Assembly (NCBI GenBank): GCA_023213315.1
Contig: JAKCPI010012563.1
Location: 95,876 to 159,875 of the forward strand
Reading direction: 5' to 3'
Length of the DNA stretch: 64,000 bases
DNA from: Euborellia annulipes
Lineage: Eukaryota > Arthropoda > Insecta > Dermaptera > Anisolabididae
Both the position numbers and the translations under genes were made by a program. Of the stretch, positions 1 through 12,855 are shown piece by piece (the first letter of the stretch is position 1; the number at the start of each line of letters is the position of its first letter). Under the pieces are notes generated by a model. That model was not told the DNA's origin. It ran no database searches and saw nothing but the letters and a program-made list of their open reading frames with translations.

Positions 1-1111
1 TTGATCGCCTCACTCTCTCTATCTTTTTCTCTCAATATTGCAAACATACCATAAATCAAAGACTAATATGATCCTCTATTAATTGAAATTCTATTCCACT
101 CCATTGTTCTGAACAAATCAATCCGGATTTAAACGTATAAAAAAATCCATGTCGAGTTTGTCATGAAGTGAATTTTAATTATCATCAACAGATAGACGTA
201 TAATAAAAAGGCATTAAATACAATGAGATCATCATCAAAATCATTCTATTATATTTTTAATAAAAAATACAGCAGCAGCTTGTTTTTAGGCTTGATTATA
301 ATTAAATTAAATTAAATTAAATTATAGAGAGAGACTAACTGCAATGCCTTCTTTTGGTGTTATTTTAATTTTTATTTAAATATACCATGAGCTATGAAAA
401 ATAGTGCTTAAATGAATACCAAATTTTTTCAATAAAAGTATTTTAAAATTTTTTTAATTCTCTCCAATTTGATATTTGAGGAGCCGAGTATTTTCGTCAG
501 TATCCCCCTTAAAGGGTCCATTCAATTAAATTTAAATTTCTTATATTCATTAATTTTATTTTGGTTAGAGATCTGCAATTGTTCAATTTCCACCTAAAAT
601 AACTAACAAGTATAGAACCAAATTTTGTATATTACTCGGAGAAGATCTAGTTCCAGAATAAAATTCAAAAAACGCCATGTTAAAATCTTATCTTACGTTT
701 CTTGGAATTCGTGTATAAAATTCCAACACATTGTTTGTAATATTTTTTTTTTTTTAGTTTTTCTGGATGAAAGTCATAGACCTACTATACACACACATAC
801 AAATATAGATCGCATTTCAAAAAATACTTAAATGGACTCTGGAAACATTCTACTAGCATTAATTCAATTTCGATTTTTTTCCATTAACTTTACCTTCTTT
901 GATTCGTTCGTCAAATTCGGTTGAATGAATGATTAATTAAATCCAAAAAGGATATTAGTAATTTTTAAAGTAAAACGATAGAATAAATAGAAAGCGCATT
1001 AAAATTTTATTTGAAATAGCTAATGTCAATATACCTGTCGAATTCGATATACCATAATAACATTAAAATTATAATTGAATCACTATAATTTGATTAAACA
1101 AAAATTTGATC
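1..1111. other. AT-rich DNA without a recognised gene
   Basis: I see only AT-rich sequence with short homopolymer runs. The short open frames here have no domain, no codon bias and no splice context, so I call nothing. Confidence 0.6.
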
Positions 1112-1204
1112 GTCAGAATAAAAGGATGGCCTCAATTCCCTTCACTCGTAAAAGTGCTAAATGAATCAGTCAATTAATTGTGTCCATCCTTTTATTCATC
1201 TGAC
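1112..1204. repeat. Small inverted-repeat element
   Basis: The ends are inverted copies of a motif starting GTCAGA and running into AATAAAAGGATGG (left 1112-1129, right about 1184-1204, with a 3-base indel). The 93-bp size and unique middle fit a miniature inverted-repeat element. I see no clear target-site duplication. Confidence 0.5.
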
Positions 1205-1849
1205 ATTAGTAAATTTGAAAGAAGATAAAATTTGATTTGTATAAAAAATCTCACTCCCATTTGACTGGCCACGAATTACCCGAGCTAAGTCTGGCTGGAA
1301 TAGAATTTATTAAGGGTGATAAAGCTGTAAATTATACAGAGGGCGTAACAAGGGTTCAATTTCGATTGGTCTCAATTCTATCTTTTGATATAATTCTATT
1401 AGAACAAATAAAATTTAAGAAGAAATCATAAGTTATCATTGAGGTGAGGTGGGAGGCAATTACCCCTTCCCCCTCCCAATTACCTCACGAGTAATGTATT
1501 TTTTTAGAGCGCTTCAACAGCGGGGGTTATTCGCGCTACGAGTAATGTACATATCTTATCTTGTACTATTAAACGAGCAATGTATGTTTGTTTGTTTATA
1601 TGCAAGTACATCTTCTTCTTTCTCGCATTAATCCCGCGGTGCGGTGTCGGCGTGCTCTACTCTACTTTACCCTATTCAAAGCGACCAAGATCGGTCATAT
1701 CTATCTCTCTTGACCCGGTGAAGCCAACTCAACCTAGGGTGCTCCTTTTCGTTGTCGTCCGAGGTTATATGCACTGTTAAAAATTTTCGAGCCAGATTCA
1801 TACACATGTATAGGAAGTCTGTTACACAAACTGTTTATGAATATTCATT

Positions 1850-2045
1850 TTGGGTATATGAGAAAGCTCATATACCAAAAATGAATTTTCACAAACCCAG
1901 ATATGAAATTTTTCATATTCGGGTATATGAAAAAATTCATTTTCGGGTATGTGAATAAATTCATTTTTGGTATATGAAATTTAAATTACGGGTATATGAA
2001 TAAATTCATTTTTGGTATATGAAATTTAAATTACGGGTTTATGAG
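1850..2045. repeat. Irregular short tandem repeat
   Basis: A phrase of the type GGTATATGAA-A-ATTCATTTT recurs about six times, and one ~42-base unit is almost exactly duplicated at 1955-2040. This is satellite-like and non-coding. A related phrase lies near 37300-37390 inside a foldback element. Confidence 0.55.
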
Positions 2046-2077
2046 AAATAATATACTTTTTTGTGAAAAATGAAAGT

Positions 2078-2208
2078 AGGAGAACTTTTAATTATAGACC
2101 ACATATTTGTATTAAATATTTATTAAAAATATATAAATACTGTACAAATATATATATTTTTAATAAATATTTAATACAAATATGTGGTCTATAATTAAAA
2201 ATTCTCCT
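2078..2208. repeat. Foldback element (palindrome), family F
   Basis: The two halves are inverted copies of about 60 bases, starting GGAGAA and containing TATAGACCACATATTTG. The same family recurs at 17703-17915 and at the right edge of the window (from about 63885). In those copies the centre carries GTTTCGACTGC and its complement, a degenerate hammerhead-like core. Here the centre is only an AT run. Confidence 0.75.
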
Positions 2209-2209
2209 A

Positions 2210-4119
2210 ATAATAATATTTCAAACCACAAAAGCTTTAATAAACAAAAATTAAAGTCCTTACGAGTTTATGCTTTTGAGGGGAAGTGAATGGTCTAGGT
2301 GAAATAATAGTTTTTTTTATTTATTTTATTTTTTCTTTATTAAAAAAAAATTATATTATATTAAAATATACAATTTTACTAAATAATAAAACAAATTAAA
2401 GTATTAAAATAATAAATTTGTATCAAAAAATAAATTTTGATACATTTCCAAGTAAATTAAACACAAATACAAATCATTTTAATAATTTAATACAAAAAAT
2501 ATGTCGATTTTCATCTTCTTTGAGAAGTAATAAAGAGTTACATTTCATTTGCAGTATGATTGAAGTTTATTCCCTGGTTGGAGACTAACCTCACCTGAAA
2601 AATGACAAACAATAATTAATTTGAAATTGAGAAAAAAAAATTTCAATGAAAAAATTCAAATTCAATACTTACGATTTTGTTAGTAAAATGTTCTTATTTC
2701 ATTAAATATTTGATTTGATTGATTAAATATTTATATTTCATTTTAAATAATAATACACGTTCAATTATCAATGCGTTAAATCAGCTACTTCAAAAACAGA
2801 ATTTGGTGCCAACCTGGTGCCAACCTAACCAATTTCTTGTATATTTTAAAATTAATTATTTTGGTGAAATTGTTAATTTTAATTTTAATTTCTATAGCTA
2901 TTTAGTTGAATTACTTTATAAAAATTATTTAATTAGTATGACTTCATAAATATTTAAATAGCTTAGAGCGCGAATTTCAAACCAGAATTTAATCAATATA
3001 GATTTTGGAAATGAATTTTAAAAGAATAATTTCAAGTTTCCTTAAAATAATTATAAAATAATATTAATAAAAATTCCTTGAGGTAGTCGAGTTATTTGAG
3101 AACGTTTAGACCAGTGATTCTCAACTTGTCGCGGTACACTTTTAACGATTTCAAAATTTGGCGGCACACAAAGAAAAAGATAAGTTTAAAAGTTGGTAAT
3201 TTGTTCATAAACTTTTATATTAATTTTAATTCACATTCTGGGTGTATTAAAATTAAACTACAAAAGCATGTGAAAAAAGAAGGAAAATTCATATTTTTTT
3301 TAAAGCGATACTTATTCATATACTTGTATATTAATTTTAACTCATATCCTAGGTCTATTAAAATTAAACCACCAAAGTTTATGAGATATGAATGAAAATT
3401 CATATTTTTTTTTACAGTGTGTAACAACATCAGTTCTCGAAATTCGCTCTAATGATTTCTTTCAAATTTTAAATATATATACTAGTTCCGGTACCATTAT
3501 GTAATTGCGTTAGGGCTTTGGGAAACTTCGAGTACTAGTTACTTTGCTGATGTACTTTTTTAAATATATTCATATTTACAACATTTGACATCTCCCTATC
3601 CTACCTGATGATGGTCCAATAAAGTTAGACCAAAACATTTTAAATTAGGCGTTTAATTGTAGAGACAACTCCTATCTGGGTGTTAACTTCTCGCAAAATA
3701 AAATATAATTTTATTTGAAAAATACATTTCCGTATTTTATCTTGAATATTTTTTAGGAAAGAAGACATCTGTAGGTCTTCCTATCACAGAAATTTAAATT
3801 TCTGTTAAATGGATTATCCATATTTTCATTTTGATTTTCTCGACAAATATTCCAGTTTCGCACTTTCACCAGAATCAAGGTCGAATCCAAAGGTTTTTTT
3901 TCGGAAAGGGGGTGAATAAATACACAATTCATTTCAGAATAGATATTAGGTATTTAACAATTATTTTTTACAAATAAATTGGGGGAGGAATAGCGACTTT
4001 ATAGAATACTAAATTTCCGTGACCAGAATTCCTCAGTTTGAAAGAGGTTTATTTTATAAATGCAAACTATTAAAAAAAAAAATACTCACACCTTTTTCCT
4101 CATTTTCACAATCACATTC
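2210..4119. other. Gene-free stretch with repeat fragments
   Basis: No coding exon is recognised. At about 3112 there is a lone hAT-like terminus (CAGTGATTCTCAACTTG) with no partner. 2719-2949 and 37380-37560 share a diverged repeat (CAACCTAACCAATTTCTTG and following sequence). Confidence 0.5.
3605..3636 (+). ncRNA. Decayed hammerhead-ribozyme core
   Basis: CTGATGA at 3605-3611 is followed by a TGGTC...GACCA hairpin and then AAAC. The G of the GAAA box is lost, so this copy should not be active. It resembles the intact core at 19154, which has the same TGGTCC stem. Confidence 0.4.
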
Positions 4120-4300
4120 GCACAGTGTTTTCGGCAACTCAGGCCATATAAGACTTTATACTATAACCGTGATTAAATAATATATATTTATTGGAGGTCC
4201 AGGCATTCTTATTTGGTATCCAAATGGCTTAAATAAAATCATCGGACTGCCTAGGATCGGAACCCGCGACCCTTGGTATACAAGGCCAGCACGATAAATG
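4120..4300 (-). repeat. tRNA-derived SINE, family S1
   Basis: On the minus strand, a tRNA-like head with a B-box (GGGTTCCGATCC) is followed by GATGATTTTATTTAAGCCA, then an exact short palindrome (AAGCCATTTGGATACCAAATG), then TGCCTGGACC and a tail with GGCCTGAGTTGCCGAAAACAC. Other copies lie near 10155, 16978, 43460, 43665, 45645 and 63552. Confidence 0.75.
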
Positions 4301-4994
4301 CAAACTTACAGTAGAACAAAAACGACTCTTAATTTAATTATTGAATCGATATAATGGTCTCGTTTCATTATTTTTGCTCATTGCATTGAGGGAATTAAAT
4401 TTTACGAAGAGGCAAATCCTTCCTATAATTTGAGGCAAATTACGGAAATGTTTAAATCTCCTTATTAAAATTCAATTAATCACAAAGGCTCAGAACTCAA
4501 ACTTTGAATATGTTAATATTATATACGTTTCGACAGGGTGTCTCTTCTCGTCTCTCTCTCTCCCTCTCTTGCTCTCTTTCTCTTCAAAGGTTCTAATTTC
4601 CTAATGTAATTTCTTGAATCATTCAGTGAAACAGTTAAAATAAAATGGAACGTTGTTTTTTTCTCATTTCATATGAAAATATTACTTTAACTTTTTTTCC
4701 TTTTCTTCTTCTTCGTCTTCTTTTTTTTTTCGTTAAGCTTTTCCACTTTTCAGCGGATGCCTTTAGAAAATTAAATTAAACGGAGAGAAAAAAAATGTTC
4801 CATAGTCTTCTTCTTTAACACCTGAATTCTTTTCTAAATGGAGAGGGTATAAATCAACACCGAAATAAACTGATTTATTCTCATTGTTTAAATATTCTCC
4901 TTTCTTATTTTTTTTTTTTTTTACTAAATATTAATAAGTTAATTTAACTTTTTTTTTAAGAAAAATAATATCTTCTAATAGGCTTTGATTGAAT

Positions 4995-5663
4995 TTTTTA
5001 CTTTCTCTTACCTATGTATATATGTAATATATATATATATATAGAGAGAAAGTATTGGATTCATGTCAAAAATTCGATGTCGAGATTTTGATGGATCATC
5101 ACGTTTTGAGGTCCCCTGAATCCAAAAAGTGGTTTTCGCGACATGGTCTGTCTGTGTGTGTGTCTGTGAACAAAATATCTCAAGAACGAAAAGAGCTAGG
5201 AGGTTGAAATTTTATATTTAAGTTAGACACCCCCATGGGACGTGACACGAAGCTTTTCAACAAAATCGACCAAAAAGTACTAGTAATTTACTGATGCACT
5301 TTTTCAGTTTTTTTCGATTTTCTCAAAATTTGCTCCAACGATTTTTTTTTTAATTCATATATCAACTATTTTTTAGTTGCTCTTTAAAATGTATATTCTC
5401 ATTTTGTGATTGAAATCTTCTCAAGACCACTTTACTCTTGTTCTCCATAGAAAAGATAGGAGAAATGGTTGCCATGGTAACAAAATATAAACATTTTGCC
5501 ATACTTATAAATTTTACATCTTGAAAATCGAATGTACCATACTGTCGGAAACTAAATACATGTCGACACAAAAAATCTGGTGTGACAAGCACAGAACACA
5601 ACTTTCGATTACCGAAGGTAAGAGAAAGTTGTGTGCTATGCGCCAGTCATACCAGATTTTTTT
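4995..5663 (+). mobile_element. Two-hairpin non-autonomous element, family A
   Basis: It begins TACTTTCTCTTACC, followed by an AT-rich hairpin ending AGAGAGAAAGTA. The body has GTTTTGAGGTCCCCTGA near the left end and CCATGGTAACAAAATATAAA toward the right. It ends in an ~90-base hairpin whose stem is AAAAAATCTGGTGTGAC and GCACAGTACACAACTTTC, closing through GGTAAGAGAAAGTTGTGTG. There is no coding capacity. About ten copies or fragments occur in the window. Confidence 0.8.
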
Positions 5664-5715
5664 CCTAAAATAACAGGAGTTTAACATAGCATAAAAAATA
5701 ACAAATAAATAACAG

Positions 5716-6960
5716 TAATATGTATAATGAGAAAGTATTGCAGTCATGTCAAAAATTCGATGTCTAGATTTTGATGGAAATACACGTTTTGAGGACCCCT
5801 GAGTCCAAAAATTGGGGAGCAAATTGATTTATGAGTGTTTGTGTAACGATTTTAAGCATGAAGGAAAAAAGCTACGAGTTTGAAATTTTATATTTAAGAT
5901 AGGTACCCTCCCGGACAGTTAAAAATAAACTTTTGAACAAAATCGGCCAACAAGTACTAGTACATTACTGAATCTTTCAATTTTTTTGATTTTCTCAAAA
6001 TTGACTCTAACGATTTTGATTAAAATTCATAAATCAACTATTTTTTTAGATAATCTTTAAAAATTTTTTCATCAAAATTGTTTGAAGCACACTGATGTAA
6101 TATTTAAAATTTTTCAAATTCATTTTTCGGCTCTTCCTTCCATAGAGCCAATGTTAAATCCCTATGGGGATTCGCATGTAAATTTCGATCCAAAAGGAGG
6201 TTCCCTTTAGAACTTTTTTTACATTTAAAAAGATTTTCCAATTCTTATGAATTTTTGTATTTATTTAGGATTCTCTATTGTGTATAAAATATCCAAACAT
6301 GAGTTTAAAATTTTGAAAAATAACTATAGTTTATTTCAAGCAGTTAATATTTAAAATACAATTGAAATACAGAGAGCCTATAAATATTTTGATTCAATTG
6401 ACTTTTTTTTTACTTTGCCCATCAACCGTAGGTTGGACAGGTAAGGTTAATGTAATCGTAAAAAAAATCGAAATTTTTCTGAAGCTGTCAAAATGCGTTT
6501 TGAGGTCCCCTGAATCCATTTAAGTATTTTTTGGAATGGTGTCTGTGTGTCTGTCAACGAAAACTCAAAAGAACTGAAAAGCTTTTGGTAAACATCGGAC
6601 CATTAGAGGGGGGGGGGCTCTAGAGAGGGGTGGACAAATATTTTTTCTTACATAACCTATAATTTTTTATATATATTCAGAAACTAGACTTTCTCCAAAG
6701 TAAAATGATATATAATATGTAAAACATCAAACCATCAGGGGGGCAATATTTTTTTCTTGAGTGGGTGGGCAAAGTTGTGCGCTCGGCTTAGTCCGACCCT
6801 TTATCTAATTATGAAACGCAAGTGTTCAAATTTGAAACTAAGTGCTAGGAAACTAGGAAACTAAACAATATATCTCGACACAAAAAAATATGGTGTGACA
6901 GCACGGTACACAACTTTCGATTACCGAAGGTGCATTAATCCCACCATATTTTATTTTAAT
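5716..6960 (+). mobile_element. Diverged family A copies
   Basis: A second copy starts at GAGAAAGTATTGCAGTCATG (5728) and carries the same body with many changes. A third fragment starts near 6480, and a terminal hairpin fragment lies at 6855-6950 (ATGGTGTGACAGCACGGTAC). No gene lies between them. Confidence 0.65.
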
Positions 6961-7767
6961 ATTTTCTAAAATTAATCAAACTATCATATAAATTGATAAA
7001 CAATTCTATAAATATCTAAATATTCTTCAACTTTGTTAATTCCCCTCCCCTTCCAATGTGGCCGGGAGGTTAGAGATGTTGACAAATCTCAATATTGATA
7101 ACCTAAAAGCGAAGGGGAGTGGGTTCGTTGATTACCCGACTTAATTTAAGAGGCCCTCGTTAGTAGGATTTCCTCGTCGCGTTAACTTCCCCCCTAGTGA
7201 TGGCCATATCCGATATGTAAAATTAATTTAACTCCTCTTTTGTTATTTTAAACCCAATATAATTATTTCAATAGCTTTGATAAACTCATAATAGTTATTT
7301 GATTGTCAAAATAAATCAATCAATGGTGAAATATTTACAATGAAATGAATTAAAAATAAAAAATCTCCATGACACATTTCAATTAATATTAAATTTATAA
7401 TAATAAAATTTTGAATAGTTAGGCCTATGTATTTATTATAAATAATACATGGCTTTATTTATACAATTTGTAAGTATAATATCCTCGTTATTCATACACC
7501 AGATAATATTATAAAAGTTACACATTATGTTTGTTGAATCCCATTAAACTCCATTCTGTTCTTTTTTTTAAATATTAATATATTGATATATAGCCTAGAT
7601 ATATAAATTATAATATCAAATTGCAACCAACAAAAACAAATATCAACAACAACAGTTGTCGTTGATGTTCTAAATTTGGTTTACTTTTTTTTATGAATAA
7701 TTATGATAATTAGATGTAAATATACTAAACAAAGATGTAACTAGCCAGTTAACAAAAATACGACTTT
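6960..7767. other. Gene-free stretch
   Basis: AT-rich sequence with no coding exon, no clear inverted repeat and no tRNA. Confidence 0.5.
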
Positions 7768-8320
7768 CACACCAGATTTTTCGTATCGACATATATTTAG
7801 TTTCCGCCGATATATTAGAATTCAGGATATAAAATTTATAAGTATGGGAAAATATTTATTATTTTTTGTTACCATGGCATTTCTCCTATGGACACAAGAG
7901 TAAAGTGGGGGCTTCAGAAGATTTCAATGGTAAAATGAGAATATACATTTTAAAGAGCATCGAAAAAATAATTAATTTTTGAATTTTAACCAAAATCGTT
8001 GGAGCGAATTTTGAGAAAATCGAAAAAACTGAAAAAGTGCACCAGTAAAGTACTTTTTGGCCGATTTTGATTAAAAGCTTATTTTCACGCCCTAAGGAGG
8101 TGCCTAACTTAAATATAAAATTTCAACCTCGAAGCTCAATTTCTTCTTGCTTTTCATTGAACACAGACAGACAGACCATGTCGCGAAATCCACTTTTTTG
8201 GATTCAGGGGACCTCAAAACGTGTATATCCATCAAAATCTCGACATCAAATTTTTGACACGAATCCAATACTTTCTCTCTCTATATATATTAACATATAT
8301 AGAGGTAAGAGAAAGTAAAA
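7768..8320 (-). mobile_element. Family A element, minus orientation
   Basis: Starting from the CACCAGATTTTTCG end, the order is the reverse of the copy at 4995. It finishes with GGTAAGAGAAAGTAAAA at 8305-8320. One arm of the terminal hairpin is missing, so this copy is truncated. The open frame at 8067-8318 follows the repeat and is not a gene. Confidence 0.75.
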
Positions 8321-8334
8321 ATACAACTTATACC

Positions 8335-8590
8335 CAGTGGCGGATTAATGCAATTTTGTCGGGGGGGGGGCGGTTTTTTTTTTTTTTTTAATTTTTTTTT
8401 TATTTAAGGATTTTGTGGGCATCTATGGTCATTTAGACCCCTTTCCTATTTATTTAAATTGATTGGTTACAAATTCAATTGAAATTAAAGCCCGGAAATC
8501 ATAATTTCTTTAGATTACTAGTTTTTATAATATTGTGAATTTCTTCTCGGGGGGGCGATCGCCCCCTCGCCCCCCTTTAATCCACCCCTG
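8335..8590. mobile_element. hAT-type MITE with 8-bp TSD
   Basis: The left end is CAGTGGCGGATTAA and the right end TTAATCCACCCCTG, inverted repeats of each other. The element is flanked by an exact 8-bp direct repeat, CTTATACC, at 8327-8334 and 8591-8598. CAG-type ends plus an 8-bp duplication are hallmarks of hAT transposons. The 256-bp size and G/C homopolymers leave no coding room. It sits directly beside a family A copy. Confidence 0.9.
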
Positions 8591-8599
8591 CTTATACCA

Positions 8600-9621
8600 G
8601 TCCTTTGTTTAGAAAATATAATAGGGTGTGGCTGGCCGCACAGCATATTGGTAAGAGAAAGTAAAACACTTGTGAGGTTTGCGTACGCCAGATTTATTTT
8701 TAATTATGGTCTTTTTCAGCATCTAAGGCCATTTAGAACTGTTTCTTATTTTTCTAAATTATAATTGGTAGTGTATCAATTATAATGTCATTGATAGAAT
8801 AATGACGTAGATTGTCAAGCCGGAGCAATATACATATACACCTCTACAACTACAGTATAATGAATAATATAAACTACATTTATCTGAGATGGTGGGCGTA
8901 TATATATTGATTGTCTAATCCAGGGGTTACCAATTGGGGAGGCGCGGTCTATTGCCAGGGGATGCGCTAAAGCCTTGATATTTTTCTGTTAAATGCAGTT
9001 TTCAATATTTTTTTTTTTAGTAATAAAGTTTTTATTGTTGAAAACCTGTCTATATTGTAATATCTATTAAAAAAAAAAAAAAGTTCCTTTCTGGGAAGGC
9101 CTTGTAGGAGACTTGACTAATCTTAGTCTAGTCTTGAGCCTACTTTTGAGTCTTTTTTTCCAATCTTTAGGTCTAGTCTCTCTAAATAAATTTATTATCG
9201 ACGGCTTAGAGGCACCAGTCCTCGATGGCTAGGTCCAAACAAACACAATACAGTAACAACAAACAAAACAAAACAAAATAGAAATGTATTCCTATTAACA
9301 AACAACATACATACGAACATACATTTCCATTTGAACAAAAAGATATAAAAAACAACCAGCAAAAATTCTCTCAATTCACAAAGCCAGGAGTGAAAATCAT
9401 GTTGAAATAAAATACATTAGAAATGTAATTATTAAAAACTGAGGAGGCGATTAAGGGAGGGGATAAAGGAGTTAAGCTTATAATCCTGAGTTGAAGACCA
9501 CTCGAGTTCAAATCCACCTCATGGCAGAAAATTATCCAACACAATTTGTGATATCTCCTCCTGAGGAAGGAAACAGAAACTCACCCTCAGAGTAACCAGA
9601 ACGTGTCAGATCTGACACTAC
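8600..9621. other. Gene-free stretch with repeat fragments
   Basis: It holds a short family A end (GGTAAGAGAAAGTAAAAC near 8650), an S2 SINE core near 8690-8780, and a lone hAT-like end (CAGGGGTTACCAATTGG, 8922). At 9455-9540 there is a tRNA-like stretch with a B-box GAGTTCAAATCC. No coding exon was seen. Confidence 0.5.
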
Positions 9622-9793
9622 CCCAACAGCACAAAATATTGCAGCAATGTTGCAGAAACATTGCGAACCTTGGCAACATTGCAGCGGCAATATTCCAAAC
9701 TAGCAATATTGCTGTTTGAGCTGCAATATTGCATCAATGTTGCCGCAATATTGTCAACATTGAGCAAGATTGCAATATTCCGTGCTGTGTGGG
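9622..9793. mobile_element. MITE rich in GCAATATTGC
   Basis: The left end is CCCAACAGCAC and the right end GTGCTGTGTGGG, an imperfect inverted repeat. The interior is many alternating copies of GCAATATTGC and AACATTGC, on both strands. The palindrome at 30656-30748 has similar ends (CCCAGATAGCAC). I found no clear duplication of the target site. Confidence 0.6.
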
Positions 9794-10154
9794 TAATGAC
9801 TGAAGATTAAAAACTTCCAATTTGTTTTATTTTTACTTTCTCTTACCCAATATGTGAAATATATATAGAGAGAAAGTATTAATGCTTGACACACGGGGAT
9901 AGAAAGTTAATAAAAAGTCTGTTGAGGCAAGCTCAGGCCCGTAAGTTCAGTCATTAGAATTGATATTTGTTTTATGAGAAGGTATTTTAAAAACTTTTCC
10001 GGATATCCCAAACAGCATCCTAATCTAGCATCCAAACGACACTCTTTGATACTAACTTCATTTCTTCCATAATTAAGGCCTGCATTTCATTTAACCTTGC
10101 TGTAATCTTTTTTTAAATTTGTCTTGTTATCGGTAGAAAAACTTTTTCTTTTAA

Positions 10155-10345
10155 AAGAGTTTTGTCCGATGATTTTATTTAAGCCATTTGGATACCAGAT
10201 GGCTTAAATAGAAATGCCTGAACCCACAATTTATATATTAATCACAACGGTTATCGTCTAAAGTCTTAAATGGCCTGAGTTGCCGAAAAGACTGTGTGAA
10301 TGTGTGTGTGAGTGTGAGTGTGAATGAGAAAAAAGTGTGAATGTT
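10155..10345 (+). repeat. SINE S1 body without its tRNA head
   Basis: It starts at GTCCGATGATTTTATTTAAG, carries the internal palindrome (one arm mutated) and CAACGGTTATCGTC, and ends with GCCGAAAAGACTGTGTG and a GT-rich tail. The tRNA-like head is missing. Confidence 0.7.
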
Positions 10346-12069
10346 TTTTATAAAAAAAAAAAAAAAGAGTTTTTTTTTAATTTGCTCTCTCGGCAGCTGA
10401 GACCATTTAGAGTTATATACTAATATATATTTTTAATAAATTGTATTATACCGACGGCTACTGAGGATCTTTCAACATGTTGATTCCTCGAGGTCACTCA
10501 CTTAGTTTGGAGGTTTCGCCGGTAACAAAATTTGAAATACGTAGGCCTACTATCATACATTGGCGATTCCAGTTAAAAAAAAAAACAAAAAAAAACTTTC
10601 TTTTTGTTCTCCAGCAGAAGGATTTTAATACGACGAGGAAAAAAGAATAATTTTTATGAAAACAAAAAAAAAAAAAAAACTGTTCATGTTTTCCTCAGAG
10701 TTAATAAAAAGAGAATTTATTATTTTTTTAATATTTCATTGAAAGCTTTTTGATATATATCAAAAATACATATGGTGAGAGCACTCCGGAAACTTTTTTA
10801 AAATGGCTCCCGGAATAGATAAACTTTTTAGTTTTCAATCTCACCGTTTAAATTTAGATGATTTTTTTTCGAATAATTACTTCTTTTTTTTTTTTGTTTA
10901 AAATAAGAAATTATTTTATTTTAATCGTCAAAATAATCAGAAACGCGAAGGAAAAGCTACATAATAAATAGACTTATAATAAATATCTTTTTTTTCTTTC
11001 CTTTGCCTTAATCCCGCGACCGTGAAGGAATAAAATAGGCCGGCCCGTCGCGCGGCCTGGCGCCTGTTGAAAATATAGAAGGGAAGAGACTGACATGCAA
11101 AGAACAGAAGTACTGCTAGCTCCAGCTAGGGCAGCTCGTGGTCTCCATCCACGTACCCACAGGATGTGGGCCCCTAAGCTATAAAATATTCATTTTAATA
11201 GAACTGTGGGTACATGCACCTGGACCATTTATTTATTTATCTAAATATGTTTTAAATAATAATAGCAGATGCATGGTGAGAGGTAACTTCTGACCACCGC
11301 ACCTAGCTTATAGGCAATCTGTTTTGTTCAACTGGCTCTTTGGTTGCCTCAAAAGCGCCTAACCTCTCTAATACAAAGATTGAAATTTCTTTTCAATTTT
11401 AATATTAAGGTTGTTCGGACATTAAAGCACTTTAACTGATTAAAAGCTAATTTTTTAATATGTTATTAATCACTATCAAATACGTATAAAATAAAATTTT
11501 GAAGCAGATCTGACACAGGGTTATCGTGTAATTAATTTTTAAAAAATTGAAATTTAACATGTAGCCTATGGGGAATAACGACGAAACGCACACATATCGA
11601 ATTATATAGGCACCTTCTGCATCTGATACAAAAACAAAAAAAACTTACATTTTATTAATTCACTTCCGAGGAATATGTTAAAAATAAAATCAAAAGTTTC
11701 TGCCGACCGCTTTTAAAGATATTTTAACAAGAAGAAAAAATTCTCCAAAATGACAGTCGCTAATATTTAAAAACAAGTTGAGAAAGGCGCGGCGGCTTCG
11801 CCGCGCCCATCTCAACTTGGCCCTGGCGGGCGGCGTCTCGTTGCGTGATCAGTAGTTTTTCTCTTAATTTTAAAGCCCATATTATTTTCGCCTAAATGAA
11901 AATACAATGAATCAAGTTTAAAATTTGAGTATTCGCCCTGCCCGGCCTCTGGGTTTTGAAGGCCATGAGAAAATTACGGGCAAGAAGCAAGCCTAAATTT
12001 CCCTTTAATAAACTGATTCGAGCCAACGGGCATGCAAATGAAATCAGGCGGACAGGGAACAATTAAAAA
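10346..12069. other. Gene-free stretch
   Basis: Mainly AT-rich. It holds a GC-rich hairpin (see 11775) and, at 11935-12060, a diverged fragment of the element at 38502-39095 (GGCCATGAGAAAATTACGGG). The GC-richer patch at 11085-11180 has no long frame. Confidence 0.5.
11775..11818. repeat. GC-rich hairpin
   Basis: AAGTTGAGA and TCTCAACTT flank a nearly perfect inner stem GGCGCGGCGG-CTTC-GCCGCGCC. It stands out in DNA that is otherwise about 70% AT. It could be the terminal hairpin of a Helitron-like element, but no CTRR end follows clearly. Confidence 0.5.
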
Positions 12070-12855
12070 AAATCAAGAATTTTAAAATAAAAATTTCGGG
12101 GGTGGGGCAATTGCACAATAAATCTTTAAACTTTTAAACCCCTTGATAGATATTCATTCAGAATTTTAAATCCAAAAAAACATGGTAATATTTAAAAAAA
12201 TAGAAAAATTAAAAATTTTGGGGGGGGGGGCAATTACACAAAAAGTCTTTAAACTTTCAAACCCCTTGATAGATATTCATTGAAGAATTTTAAATCCAAA
12301 AAAGCATGTTAATATTTGAAGAAACAGAAGAATTAAAAATTTCGGGGGGGGGGCAATTACACAAAAAATATTTAAACTTTTAAACCCCTTGATAGATATT
12401 CATTGAAGATTTTTAAATCCATAAAACCATGTTAATATTTGAAGAAATAGAAGAATTAAAAATTTCGGGGGGGGGGGGCAATTATACATAAAATCTTTAA
12501 ACTTTTAAACCCCTTGATAGATATTCATTGAAGAATTTTAAATCCAAAAAAGCATGTTAATATTTGAAGAAATAGAAGAATTAAAAATTTCGGGGGGGGG
12601 GCAATTACACAAAAAATCTTTAAACTTTTAAACCCCTTGATAGATATTCGTTGAAGAATTTTAAATCCAAAAAAGCATGTTAATATTTGAAGAAACAGAA
12701 GAATTAAAAATTTCGGGGGGGGGGGGCAATTACACAAAAAATCTTTAAACTTTTAAACCCCATTTGATAGATATTCATTCAAGAATTTTAAATCCAAAAA
12801 AGCATGTTTATATTTGAAGATATAGAAGAATTAAAAAATTTGGGGGGGGGGGGTG
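12070..12855. repeat. Satellite array, ~123-bp unit, about 6 copies
   Basis: Each unit contains a G run followed by CAATTACACA, AAATCTTTAAACTTTTAAAC, CCCTTGATAGATATTCATT and AATATTTGAAGAAATAGAAG. Starts of successive units lie about 122-126 bases apart. Units differ mainly in the length of the G run (5-12). The open frames on the minus strand repeat with the array and are not genes. Confidence 0.9.
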
